Shown here piece after piece: positions 42,224 through 51,628 of a DNA stretch of 64,000 nucleotides. The DNA lies in the NCBI RefSeq assembly GCF_900111115.1, contig NZ_FOGD01000004.1:142732-206731 (forward strand), written 5' to 3'. The stretch's first letter is position 1, and every line of letters begins with the position of its first letter. The notes beneath the pieces were generated by a model. The model was not told where the DNA came from. It saw nothing but the letters and a program-made list of their open reading frames with translations, and did no database searches. The position numbers and the translations under genes are program-made. This DNA comes from Giesbergeria anulus (GTDB lineage Bacteria; Pseudomonadota; Gammaproteobacteria; Burkholderiales; Burkholderiaceae_C).

Positions 42224-44362
42224 TTAGCCCGCCAACTGCGCCTGCAAACTGACATAGTCAGTTTTTCCCGACCCCAAGACCGGAATGCGCTCCACCACCC
42301 GGATATGGCGCGCCACCGCCAACTCTGGGGCACCCAAGGCTTGGGCAGCGGCCACCAGTTGCGCCCGTTGCAGGGCAGCATCGGTGGTGAGCAACAGCAG
42401 GCTTTCGCCCTTGGCGGGATCGGCTTGGGCCAGCACGGCATGGCTGTGCAGTGGCGAGGCTTTCACGGCCACCTGTTCGGCCACATCCAAAGACACCATC
42501 TCGCCCGCCACCTTGGCAAAGCGTTTGATGCGGCCTTCGATGCGGACAAAGCCATCACTATCCATCGAGACAATATCGCCCGTCTCATACCAGCCGAGGC
42601 GGCCCAAGGCTTGGGGCACTTCGAGCACGCCGGGGTTTTCGTAGCGCAGATAACCTTTCATGATGTTCGGGCCTTGCACATAGAGTGCACCACCTTGGGC
42701 AATGCCCGGCACCGGCTCTAGGTGGTATTGGATGCCCGGCAGCAGCTTGCCCACGGTGCCACTGCGCGCCGCCATTGGGGTGTTGACGGCCAGCACCGGC
42801 GCACATTCGGTGGCACCATAACCGACCAAAATACGCACGCCAAATTTATCAAACCAGAGTTCGCGCACCGCGTCCGAGAGTTTTTCAGCGCCAGCCACCA
42901 CATAGCGCAGGCGGGCAAAGTCAAACGGATGCGCCAGCTTGCCATAGGCTCCCAAAAAAGTGCTGGTGCCAAACAGCACCGTGGCATCGCGGTCATAAAC
43001 CAACTCTGGGATGATGCGGTAATGCAGCGGGCTGGGGTAGAGAAACAGCTTGCAACCAGCCAGCACCGGCAGCAGGGCACCAGCGGTCAGGCCAAAGGAG
43101 TGGAACAGCGGCAGCGCCAGAAAGAACTTGTCGGTGGGTTTGAAATCGGCACTGGCGCGCACTTGGGCGATATTAGCCAGCAACGAGTTGTGGCTGTGGA
43201 CTACGCCCTTGGGTTTGCCCTCCGAGCCGGAGGTAAACAAAATTACCGCAGGGGCTTCTGGGTTGCCGGGGGCAATCAGGCGGCGCGGTGCCAACATTCG
43301 GGCGGCAATCCAGAGCTTGTCTGACAAACCCATGCGGCCCTTCAAATCTTCGACATACAAAATTTGGTAGTGCGGCTCCAGCCCGGCAATCAGCTTATCC
43401 AGCCCCCCTTTGGCAATAAACAGGCGGCTGCTGACAATGGTTTTGACTTGGGCGGCATGGCAGGCGGCCTGCACTCCGCCCACTCCGGCGCTGTAGTTGA
43501 GCAGCGCGGGCACGCGGTCAAAGGCGGTCAGGCCCAAAATGGCGGCCAGTGTGCCAGTGCTGTTGGGCAACAACACGCCCACGGCCTCGCCGGGGCGGGT
43601 ATGCCCCAGCAGCAGGCGTGCCGCCCCCAGCGCCATCTTCAGCAGGGTGTTGTAAGACTCCTCTTGCAGGCGTATGTCTTCTACCAACAGGTAGGCCCCG
43701 CCAAAGCGGGCGCGGGCATCCAACAGGGCAGAAAACAGCGTGGTGCGTGCGCGGGTTTCTACCGTCATGTTTTGCATGACGCGGTGCAGGTCTTCACCGG
43801 CTTTGCGCCGGGCCTCGCGGGCCGGGCCTTCAGCGCGGACAACGGTTTGCGGCGGATGGATGGTCAGGGTGATTTTGGGAAACCAGCGCGTCGGGAATAA
43901 GCCCTTCACATAGCTAAACGGGCTGTACAACGCCCCTTCGATACTCACCGGCACCACACTGGCTTGGCTGCGGGCGGCCACAAAGCCGGTACCGGGGTAA
44001 GTCTTCATTAAAGAGCCTGTCACGGAGATGCGGCCCTCCGGGAAAATCACCACCGGCTCGCCCTCGTTCACCCTTGCCACCACGGTTTTCATGGCCAGCG
44101 GGTTGGCGGGGTCTACCGTCAGGTAGCGCGACAGGCGCAGCACCATGCGAAAGAACGGTTTATTGGCAATGCCGGTATTGACGACAAAAGTGGCATCGAC
44201 TGGCAGAAACAGCCCCAGCAGCACGCCATCGAGCAGCGATTGGTGGTTGGCGACGATCAAGGTCTTTTCTTGGCGTAAATGCCCCAAATGGCCCTTGACC
44301 TCTACCCGGTAAAGAATTCGAAAAACACCCCGCAAGGCGGTGCGCAGCAGTGGTTTGAGCAT
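42224..44362 (-). CDS. aas: Bifunctional lysophospholipid acyltransferase/acyl-ACP synthetase
   Basis: A 712-residue two-domain protein, as E. coli Aas. The N-terminal acyltransferase (PlsC-like) has NHQSLLDG (His40, Asp45) and VIFPEGRISVTG. The C-terminal adenylating half has ILFTSGSEGKPKGVVHSHNS, GYGATECAPVLAVN and a C-terminal RIKRFAKVAGEMVSL lysine region. It re-acylates lysophosphatidylethanolamine in the inner membrane with a fatty acid activated on a bound ACP. It lacks the fused N-terminal MFS domain seen in some homologues. It is divergent from hemE. Confidence 0.93.
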   Translation of the reverse strand: MLKPLLRTALRGVFRILYRVEVKGHLGHLRQEKTLIVANHQSLLDGVLLGLFLPVDATFVVNTGIANKPFFRMVLRLSRYLTVDPANPLAMKTVVARVNEGEPVVIFPEGRISVTGSLMKTYPGTGFVAARSQASVVPVSIEGALYSPFSYVKGLFPTRWFPKITLTIHPPQTVVRAEGPAREARRKAGEDLHRVMQNMTVETRARTTLFSALLDARARFGGAYLLVEDIRLQEESYNTLLKMALGAARLLLGHTRPGEAVGVLLPNSTGTLAAILGLTAFDRVPALLNYSAGVGGVQAACHAAQVKTIVSSRLFIAKGGLDKLIAGLEPHYQILYVEDLKGRMGLSDKLWIAARMLAPRRLIAPGNPEAPAVILFTSGSEGKPKGVVHSHNSLLANIAQVRASADFKPTDKFFLALPLFHSFGLTAGALLPVLAGCKLFLYPSPLHYRIIPELVYDRDATVLFGTSTFLGAYGKLAHPFDFARLRYVVAGAEKLSDAVRELWFDKFGVRILVGYGATECAPVLAVNTPMAARSGTVGKLLPGIQYHLEPVPGIAQGGALYVQGPNIMKGYLRYENPGVLEVPQALGRLGWYETGDIVSMDSDGFVRIEGRIKRFAKVAGEMVSLDVAEQVAVKASPLHSHAVLAQADPAKGESLLLLTTDAALQRAQLVAAAQALGAPELAVARHIRVVERIPVLGSGKTDYVSLQAQLAG

Positions 44363-44422
44363 GTAAAAACTCCGTTGTCTGGGTGTAGATGGTAGGCGAG
44401 CCGGGCCGGGCAGCCTGCGACA

Positions 44423-45553
44423 ATGGTGCGTATGAATCCATCCGCCTTCGCCCCCCTCGTCAACGACACCTTTTTGCGCGCCTGCCGCCGTCAGGCCACC
44501 GATTACACCCCGCTGTGGCTAATGCGCCAAGCGGGCCGCTACCTGCCCGAATACAAGGCCACCCGCGCCAAGGCGGGCAGCTTTATGGGGCTGGCTACGA
44601 ATGTAGATTACGCCACCGAAGTGACCTTGCAGCCACTGGATCGTTTTCCGCTGGATGCGGCCATTTTGTTTTCTGACATCCTGACCGTGCCCGATGCGAT
44701 GGGCTTGGGCCTGAGCTTTGCAGAGGGCGAAGGCCCGCGCTTTGCCAAAACCGTACGCACCGAGGCCGATGTGGCGCAACTCGCTGTGCCAGACATGGAC
44801 AAACTGCGCTATGTGTTTGATGCCGTGACCAGCATTCGCACGGCGCTCAATGGCCGGGTGCCGCTGATTGGCTTTTCTGGCAGCCCTTGGACGCTGGCTT
44901 GCTACATGGTCGAGGGCAAAGGCTCGGACGACTACCGTCTGGTCAAAACGCTGATGTATTCGCGCCCCGACCTGATGCACCGCATTTTGGCCGTGAATGC
45001 CGACGCCGTGGCCCAGTACCTCAATGCCCAAATTGATGCCGGTGCCCAAGCCGTGATGATTTTTGACAGTTGGGGCGGCGTGCTGGCCGATGGTGCTTTC
45101 CAAGAGTTCAGCTTGGCCTACACAGCCCGCGTGCTGGCGCAACTCAAGCGCACCGGCGTCGATGGCACCGATGTGCCGCGCATCGTGTTTACCAAAGGCG
45201 GCGGCATTTGGCTGCCTGAAATGAAACCGCTGGACTGCGAAGTGCTGGGGCTAGACTGGACGGCCAACCTCGGCCAAGCCCGCGCCATCGTGGGTGGCGA
45301 GGTAGGCGGCCCCGGCAAAGCCTTGCAGGGCAATATCGACCCTAATGTGCTATTTGCTCCTCCCGCACAAATCGATGCCCAAGTGGCCAAAGTGTTGCAC
45401 AGCTTTGGCAAGCCCCATACCGACCACAGCACTACCGGCCCGACGCATATCTTCAACTTGGGCCACGGCATTAGCCAGTTCACACCGCCAGAGCATGTAG
45501 CGGCGCTGGTCGAATCGGTGCATCGCCAATCGCGCGCCATGCGCCAAGGCTGA
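44423..45553 (+). CDS. hemE: Uroporphyrinogen decarboxylase
   Basis: A 376-residue cytoplasmic enzyme that decarboxylates uroporphyrinogen III to coproporphyrinogen III in haem synthesis. The diagnostic N-terminal [17 protein letters not shown] is present, as are [16 protein letters not shown] with the catalytic Asp, [16 protein letters not shown] and [15 protein letters not shown] second ATG at 44432 is equally possible as start. The sequence is very close to Comamonadaceae HemE, which supports the taxonomic placement. It precedes priA by 12 bases, so both are co-transcribed. Confidence 0.97.
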   Translation: MVRMNPSAFAPLVNDTFLRACRRQATDYTPLWLMRQAGRYLPEYKATRAKAGSFMGLATNVDYATEVTLQPLDRFPLDAAILFSDILTVPDAMGLGLSFAEGEGPRFAKTVRTEADVAQLAVPDMDKLRYVFDAVTSIRTALNGRVPLIGFSGSPWTLACYMVEGKGSDDYRLVKTLMYSRPDLMHRILAVNADAVAQYLNAQIDAGAQAVMIFDSWGGVLADGAFQEFSLAYTARVLAQLKRTGVDGTDVPRIVFTKGGGIWLPEMKPLDCEVLGLDWTANLGQARAIVGGEVGGPGKALQGNIDPNVLFAPPAQIDAQVAKVLHSFGKPHTDHSTTGPTHIFNLGHGISQFTPPEHVAALVESVHRQSRAMRQG

Positions 45554-45565
45554 TTTTTACCCTGC

Positions 45566-47674
45566 ATGAGCACGGCTGAACCGGGGCACACCATCGCTGT
45601 GGCGGTGCAAACGCCTGCCCACAGCGGCATGGGCGATCTGCTCACCTACCGCAGTGCGCAGCCGCTGGCACCGGGAACACTGGTGCGCGTGCCCTTGGGC
45701 AGGCGCGAGGTGCTGGGCGTGGTTTGGGAGGCGCTGGCCGCCCCACCTGAAGGGGTTGACCTGCGTGCGGTGGCAGCGGTGCTCGATGGCATTGCGCCGC
45801 TGGATGCCCATTGGCGGCGTTTGGTCAATTTTGCTGCCCGCTACTACCAGCGCAGTCTAGGGGAGATTGCGCTGATGGCCTTGCCGCCGCAATTGCGCGA
45901 TTTGCAGCCCGAACAACTGGCCCGACGTTTGCGCCGCCCAGCACCAACCGCCCAAACTGATGCCGCTGCGGTGCCGCTGGTGGCTTTGAGCGCCGAGCAA
46001 GAAAACGCGAGAGCGCAAATTGCCGCACAGCCGGGGCCATTTCTGCTGTTTGGCAGCACAGGCAGCGGCAAAACCGAGGTCTATCTGCGCTGCGTGCAAG
46101 CCATGCTGGCCGCCGATCCCAGCGCCCAAGCACTGGTGATGGTGCCTGAGATCAACCTGACACCGCAACTAGAGGAGCGCTTCATCGCCCGTTTTGGCGC
46201 TACCAGCGTGGTAGCACTGCACAGCGGCATGACCAACCCACAGCGCCTCAAAAGTTGGCTGGCTGCGCACAACGGCAGCGCCCGTATCGTGCTGGGCACA
46301 CGCATGGCCGTGTTTGCTTCCATACCGCAGTTGCGCCTGATTGTGGTCGACGAAGAACACGATGCCAGCTACAAGCAACAAGAGGGGGCGCGCTACTCTG
46401 CGCGCGACTTGGCGATCTGGCGTGGGCGTGAGCAGGGGGCCAAGGTGATTTTGGGCAGCGCCACACCATCGCTAGAGAGCTGGTATGCCAGCCGCCCGGC
46501 TAGCGCAGACGACCCCGGCGGGCGCTACCTGCGCCTGCACATGCCCAGCCGCATTGGCGAGGGTGCTTTGCCGCGCCTGCGCGTGGTCAATATGAACCAC
46601 CAGCCACGGCGCACGGTGTTTTCTGCGCCCTTGCTGGCGGCGTTGCAAGAGCGGGTCGAGCGCGGCGAGCAGTGCATGATCTTGCTCAACCGCCGGGGCT
46701 ATGCCCCCGTGCTGCACTGCGCCGACTGCGACTGGAAAAGCGATTGCCCCCATTGCAGCGCACACCAAGTCTTTCACAAGGCCGACCGTACCCTGCGCTG
46801 CCACCACTGTGGCTTTACGGTGCGTGTGCCACGGGCTTGCCCCGGCTGCGGCAGCCCCGACATCACCCCGATAGGCAAGGGCACCGAACAACTCGAAGAA
46901 CAATTGGCTACCCTGCTGGCCGACGTGCGCCGCCCCGATGGCAGCCCGGTGCGGGTAGCGCGCATCGATGCCGACACCACGCGGGCCAAAGGCGCACTGG
47001 AGGCCCAACTGGCCCAAGTGCATTCTGGCGAAACGGATGTGCTGGTGGGCACACAGATGATTGCCAAGGGCCATGATTTCAGGCGCATTACCTTGGTGGC
47101 AGCCGTGCAGCCCGACGGGGCCTTTTTCTCCAGTGATTTTCGTGCCCCTGAGCGTTTATTTTCTCTGCTGATGCAGGCCGGTGGCCGTGCTGGGCGCGAT
47201 GCCCAATACATCGCAAGCCAAGGCAGCCGTGGTGAGCTGTGGTTACAAACTTTCCATCCAGAGCATGGCATGGTGGCAGCACTGCGCCAGCACGATTACA
47301 TCGCTTTTGCCGAACAACAATTGCAAGAGCGCCGCGACGCCGCCATGCCACCCTTTGCCTTTCAGGCACTGGTGCGCGCCGATGCCCGTACGCAAGAAGT
47401 AGCGCAAGGCTTTTTATTGGCGGCCAGCGATGCTGCTTATACCCAAGGCTTGCCCGGTTTAGGTGACCATGTGACACTCTATCCCCCGGTGCCCTTGGTT
47501 ATCCAGCGCGTGGCCAATGTAGAGCGGGTGCAAATGCTGCTAGAAAGCGACAACCGTCCGGCCTTGCAACATTTTTTGGCGGCATGGCAACCCTTGTTGC
47601 TGGCTCTGCGCAACCAACCAGAACATAAAGGCTTGGTGCGCTGGCTGGTAGATGTTGATCCGCTGGCTATTTGA
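45566..47674 (+). CDS. priA: Primosomal protein N', replication restart helicase PriA
   Basis: A 702-residue superfamily 2 helicase that reloads the replisome at abandoned forks. It has an N-terminal 3'-DNA-binding domain (YRSAQPLAPGTLVRVPLG), Walker A FGSTGSGKTEVYL, motif II LIVVDEEHDASYKQQEG, and the zinc-binding insertion with eight Cys (CADCDWKSDCPHC, CHHCGF and CPGCGS). C-terminal motifs V and VI (TLVAAVQPDGAF, QAGGRAGR) are intact. Length is as in E. coli (732) minus a short N-terminal part. Start ATG at 45566, 12 bases after hemE. Confidence 0.96.
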   Translation: MSTAEPGHTIAVAVQTPAHSGMGDLLTYRSAQPLAPGTLVRVPLGRREVLGVVWEALAAPPEGVDLRAVAAVLDGIAPLDAHWRRLVNFAARYYQRSLGEIALMALPPQLRDLQPEQLARRLRRPAPTAQTDAAAVPLVALSAEQENARAQIAAQPGPFLLFGSTGSGKTEVYLRCVQAMLAADPSAQALVMVPEINLTPQLEERFIARFGATSVVALHSGMTNPQRLKSWLAAHNGSARIVLGTRMAVFASIPQLRLIVVDEEHDASYKQQEGARYSARDLAIWRGREQGAKVILGSATPSLESWYASRPASADDPGGRYLRLHMPSRIGEGALPRLRVVNMNHQPRRTVFSAPLLAALQERVERGEQCMILLNRRGYAPVLHCADCDWKSDCPHCSAHQVFHKADRTLRCHHCGFTVRVPRACPGCGSPDITPIGKGTEQLEEQLATLLADVRRPDGSPVRVARIDADTTRAKGALEAQLAQVHSGETDVLVGTQMIAKGHDFRRITLVAAVQPDGAFFSSDFRAPERLFSLLMQAGGRAGRDAQYIASQGSRGELWLQTFHPEHGMVAALRQHDYIAFAEQQLQERRDAAMPPFAFQALVRADARTQEVAQGFLLAASDAAYTQGLPGLGDHVTLYPPVPLVIQRVANVERVQMLLESDNRPALQHFLAAWQPLLLALRNQPEHKGLVRWLVDVDPLAI

Positions 47675-47851
47675 GCATGCCAGAAGCTGCTTCCCCTGCG
47701 CTCGGTACTGCTAAATTGGGGGTATCTCTATTTTTGCTCTTGATATCGGACAGGCAAGAGCTCGTGAGCTATGGATTCAATAGCAATGGTAGGATTTTGC
47801 CCCTCTACCTGTCTGATCACTTATGGCGCTTTGCGCCCACACGGAGCCCCT

Positions 47852-50800
47852 ATGAGCTACAGGACTGTTTACATCGATGGCCAGGCCGTTGCATCCAGCG
47901 TTTATGCTGCTAATTTGTTGGCACACCCCATGGTTCGCTGGGCACAGACCCTCAACACTATCGACGCAACAGCCCCAACGGTACTCTCTTTCAGTCCTGC
48001 AGACAGCGCCAGTGGTGTAGGTATTGCCTCCAATATTGTGCTGACCTTCAGTGAGCCAGTGCAACGTGGCAGTGGCCAAATTTACATTCGTACCGAATCA
48101 GCGACGGGGGCCATTTTGGCATCATTCAATGCAGCCTCCAGTGGCGATTTGAGTATTTCCGACCATATATTGACCATCAATCCTAGCCTCGCACTGGCTA
48201 CAGGCACCCGCTACTTCGTTACCTTCGATGCGGGCAGCATCCAAGACATGGCTGGCAACCCTTATGCTGGCACCAGCACTTATGACTTCACTACGGCAGG
48301 CGTGCAAGACACCACGGCACCCACCGTGTTGTCCTTTAGTCCCCTGAACGCCTCTACCGGCGTGCCGCCAGACAGCCCGATTGTTTTAACCTTCAGCGAG
48401 CTGGTGCAACGCGGCAGCGGAAACATCACGCTGTACATAGCTTTGCCACAGGGCGGCGGTGCCGAGGTGGAGTCTTTCGACGTCAATACCAGCCCCGGCC
48501 TCACGTTTGTAGGCAACACCCTGACGATTACGCCCAGCGCTAACTTCCTCACACGCAACTACTATTACCTTACCTTTGATGCGGGCAGCATTGAAGACGT
48601 AGCAGGCAATGCTTATGCTGGCAGCTCAAGCTATAGGTTTTACACCACCACGCAGTCCGACTTTGTTGCCCCCAACATTGCCATCTTCAGCCCCCCCGAT
48701 GGAGCCACTGGCGTGTCGCTGGGCACCAATATCCGGCTGACTTTTGATGAGCCGATCCAAAAAGGCATGGGCGTCATCCAGATCCGTGTCGGCTCCGCCA
48801 CTGGCACGGTGCTAGAAACCTTTGATGTGGTCACCAGCGGTTCAGTCAGTATCTCAGGCAAAGTGCTCACCCTCAATCCCAGCACCGCATTGGCGGCAGG
48901 AACCCGCTATTTCGTCACTGTAGCGCGCGGCTCAATCAAGGATGCCGATGGCAATGCCTATGCAGGCAACAACACCTACGACTTCACTACCGCAGGCGTG
49001 TTCGATAACGTGGCACCTACCGTCACCACCTTCAGCCCGGCAGATGGAGCCAGCGGGGTGGCCGCGAGCAGCCCCATCACACTCACTTTCAGTGAGTCCG
49101 TGCAGCGTGGCAGCGGACTGTTGCAGATTCGGCTCGATTCGGCCACTGGCACTGTAGTAGAAAGCATGGAAGCTGCGGACAGCAACAGACTATCGTTTGC
49201 AGGCAATACCCTGACCATCACCCCCAGTGCAACCTTGACTTCAGGCGGCAAGTATTTTGTCACTGTGGCCAGTGGTGCCATCAAAGACATGGCAGGCAAT
49301 GTTTACGCTGGCACCACAACCTACGATTTCATGGTTGCCGACACCACCGCCCCCGCCGTTACCACATTCACCCCCGCAGATGGAGCCAATGGTGTGGTGG
49401 TGTCTGCCAACATAGTCCTGACCTTCAATGAGCTAATACAAAAGGGCACAGGCAATATTGAAATTCGCCTCGACTCAGCAACCGGCACCGTGGTAGAAAC
49501 GCTGGACGTAGCCACCAGCCGTGGCGTCAATCTGGTGGGCAACGGCCTGACCATCAACCCCAGTGCCGATCTACTGGCGGGCCGCCACTATTTCGTCACC
49601 TTGGCCAGTGGTACCGTCAAAGACATGATGGGCAACGCCTACATCGGCACCACCGCATATGATTTCACGACGGCAGACACCACGGCCCCTATCGTCACCA
49701 CGTTTAGCCCTGCTGATGGAGCCAGCGTCGTGGCTCCGGGCAGCGCCATCGTACTCACCTTCAATGAACCCGTGCAAAAGGGCACGGGGACAATCCAGAT
49801 CCGCACCGGGTCTGCTACAGGGCCACTAGTCGAGAGTCTGGATGCGGCCACCAGCAGCAATCTGGCGTTTGTGGGCAATAACATGACCATCACCCCAGTG
49901 ACGGCTTTGCTCGACAGTACGCGCTACTTTGTCACGATCCCTAGTGGGGCCGTCAAAGATACCGTGGGCAACGCCTATGTGGGCACCAACACCTACGACT
50001 TTGCCACGGCTGACACCACCGCACCCACCGTGACAGCTTTCAGCCCCACCGATGGGGCTACCGGCGTCACCGGAACAGCCAATCTCGTCCTCACGTTCAG
50101 CGAACCCGTCGGAAAAGGCATAGGCAACATCCAGATTCGCAGCAGTTCTGCCACGGGCACGGTGGTAGAGACCCTTGATGTGGCAACCAGCAGCAAACTG
50201 ACCTTCAACGGCAACCAGCTCACCATCGACCCCACCGTTACCCTCGACAACAATGCCCGCTACTTTGTCACCATACCCAGCGGGGCCGTTAGGGACATCG
50301 CAGGCAACGCCTACAGGGGCACCAGCAGTTACAACTTTGGCACGGTAGACACCATCGCCCCCACGGTGGTCAGGTTCAGTCCCACCGACGCAGCCACTGG
50401 CGTGGCACTCAACAGCAATATCGTGTTCTCTTTTTCCGAACCGATTGAGCGCGGTGTGGGCAGTCTGGTGCTCAAGACGGCAGCCGGTACGGTGGTCGAA
50501 ACCTTTGATGCTGCCACCAGCGCCAGCTTGAGCATTGCAGGCAATATCCTGACCATCAATCCCACCGTCGATCTACAGCCCAACACCCAGTATGTTCTTA
50601 CGGCGGCCAGTGGCACCGTCAAGGACAGCGCGGGCAATGCCTACACAGGCATCAGTGGCCACAATTTCACTACAGTAGACACCGCAGCCCCCATCGTTAC
50701 TGCCTTTTCCCCCCTGGATGGAGCCACCGGGGTAGCGCTGGGTAGCACCATAGTGCTCACCTTCAACGAGGCGGTGCAACGCGGCAGCGGCAACATCGAA

Positions 50801-51619
50801 ATTCGGGCTGGCTCGCATACAGGAACTTTGGTGGAGAGTTTTAACGTAGCCACCAGCACCAACCTGCGCTTGTCTGGTAACACCCTCACCCTTAACCCCA
50901 GTGCCGATCTGGAGGCCGATACCAGCTACTTCGTTGTCCTGCCCGCCCAAACCGTCAAGGATTTGGCAGGCAATCCTTATGCAGGTACCAGCCGTTACGA
51001 CTTCACCACAGCGCGCAGCCATCCGGCCTTGCACAACACCCCGTCTAACGACCAGTTCACCGGCACTGTGGGTATAGACACAGTGGAGTATGCCGGTCTC
51101 TCCAGCCGGTATCAGTTGCAACACAACGCCACCACCAATGGCTGGGTAGTCACTGGTGAGGGCAATGACCGCCTGCAAAGCATTGAGCGTTTGCAGTTTG
51201 CCGACAAAAAAATTGCGTTGGATCTGGCACCGTCTGACCATGCAGGACAGGCCCTGCTGTTCTGGGGGGTGCTCAATTACAACTCTATCAACAGCCCCTT
51301 ACAGTTTGGCAGTGTTTTGCAACAATTTGATGCCGGGCAAACCATGCAAGAAGCCTTCGAGCTTGCCATCAACAAGGGGACGGTCGAATTATTGGCAGGT
51401 TCCAATAGCAATGAAGCACTCGCCCGGCTGGCCTTTCGCAATGTAACGGGTGGCAGAGAGCCTGGTTCAGCCATGGTCGATGTCTTGGTCAGTTTTATGG
51501 ATGGCCGTGCGGCCCATTACAGCCAAGCCCAATTTCTGGCCGTTGTGGCTCAACTCGATAGCAATTTGCTCCATGTGGGACTGACTGGGCTACAACAAAC
51601 TGGTGTTGAATACCTCTAA
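47852..51619 (+). CDS. Large secreted adhesin with nine Big_5 (Ig-like) repeats
   Basis: A 1255-residue repetitive protein. After a 39-residue head without a Sec signal, nine Ig-like domains of about 110 residues follow, each starting TAPTVxxFSPxDGATGV and ending DxAGNAYAGTSTYDFTT, as in the Big_5 family. The C-terminal 200 residues contain GNDRLQSIERLQFADKKI and end in LHVGLTGLQQTGVEYL, a tail seen in type I secreted surface proteins of this group. No secretion genes are nearby. Big_5 arrays form extended stalks that position an adhesive end. The start at 47852 has GGAG (47843-47846) five bases upstream. The gene is followed after nine bases by the hybrid kinase, implying joint transcription. 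Confidence 0.85.
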   Translation: MSYRTVYIDGQAVASSVYAANLLAHPMVRWAQTLNTIDATAPTVLSFSPADSASGVGIASNIVLTFSEPVQRGSGQIYIRTESATGAILASFNAASSGDLSISDHILTINPSLALATGTRYFVTFDAGSIQDMAGNPYAGTSTYDFTTAGVQDTTAPTVLSFSPLNASTGVPPDSPIVLTFSELVQRGSGNITLYIALPQGGGAEVESFDVNTSPGLTFVGNTLTITPSANFLTRNYYYLTFDAGSIEDVAGNAYAGSSSYRFYTTTQSDFVAPNIAIFSPPDGATGVSLGTNIRLTFDEPIQKGMGVIQIRVGSATGTVLETFDVVTSGSVSISGKVLTLNPSTALAAGTRYFVTVARGSIKDADGNAYAGNNTYDFTTAGVFDNVAPTVTTFSPADGASGVAASSPITLTFSESVQRGSGLLQIRLDSATGTVVESMEAADSNRLSFAGNTLTITPSATLTSGGKYFVTVASGAIKDMAGNVYAGTTTYDFMVADTTAPAVTTFTPADGANGVVVSANIVLTFNELIQKGTGNIEIRLDSATGTVVETLDVATSRGVNLVGNGLTINPSADLLAGRHYFVTLASGTVKDMMGNAYIGTTAYDFTTADTTAPIVTTFSPADGASVVAPGSAIVLTFNEPVQKGTGTIQIRTGSATGPLVESLDAATSSNLAFVGNNMTITPVTALLDSTRYFVTIPSGAVKDTVGNAYVGTNTYDFATADTTAPTVTAFSPTDGATGVTGTANLVLTFSEPVGKGIGNIQIRSSSATGTVVETLDVATSSKLTFNGNQLTIDPTVTLDNNARYFVTIPSGAVRDIAGNAYRGTSSYNFGTVDTIAPTVVRFSPTDAATGVALNSNIVFSFSEPIERGVGSLVLKTAAGTVVETFDAATSASLSIAGNILTINPTVDLQPNTQYVLTAASGTVKDSAGNAYTGISGHNFTTVDTAAPIVTAFSPLDGATGVALGSTIVLTFNEAVQRGSGNIEIRAGSHTGTLVESFNVATSTNLRLSGNTLTLNPSADLEADTSYFVVLPAQTVKDLAGNPYAGTSRYDFTTARSHPALHNTPSNDQFTGTVGIDTVEYAGLSSRYQLQHNATTNGWVVTGEGNDRLQSIERLQFADKKIALDLAPSDHAGQALLFWGVLNYNSINSPLQFGSVLQQFDAGQTMQEAFELAINKGTVELLAGSNSNEALARLAFRNVTGGREPGSAMVDVLVSFMDGRAAHYSQAQFLAVVAQLDSNLLHVGLTGLQQTGVEYL
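47969..51012 (+). repeat. Nine tandem Big_5-encoding repeats
   Basis: Repeat units begin at about 47969, 48311, 48661, 49009, 49342, 49679, 50015, 50351 and 50681, with a period of about 330-350 bases. Units 5 to 7 are closest to each other in protein sequence and unit 2 and unit 8 are the most divergent. The similarity is mainly at protein level, so recent expansion by slippage is not evident. Confidence 0.8.
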
Positions 51620-51628
51620 AGGCTCTTA

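Noticed and set aside
47671..47913. 80-codon frame starting right after priA
   Set aside because: No family resemblance or ribosome binding site; it overlaps the better-supported adhesin start.
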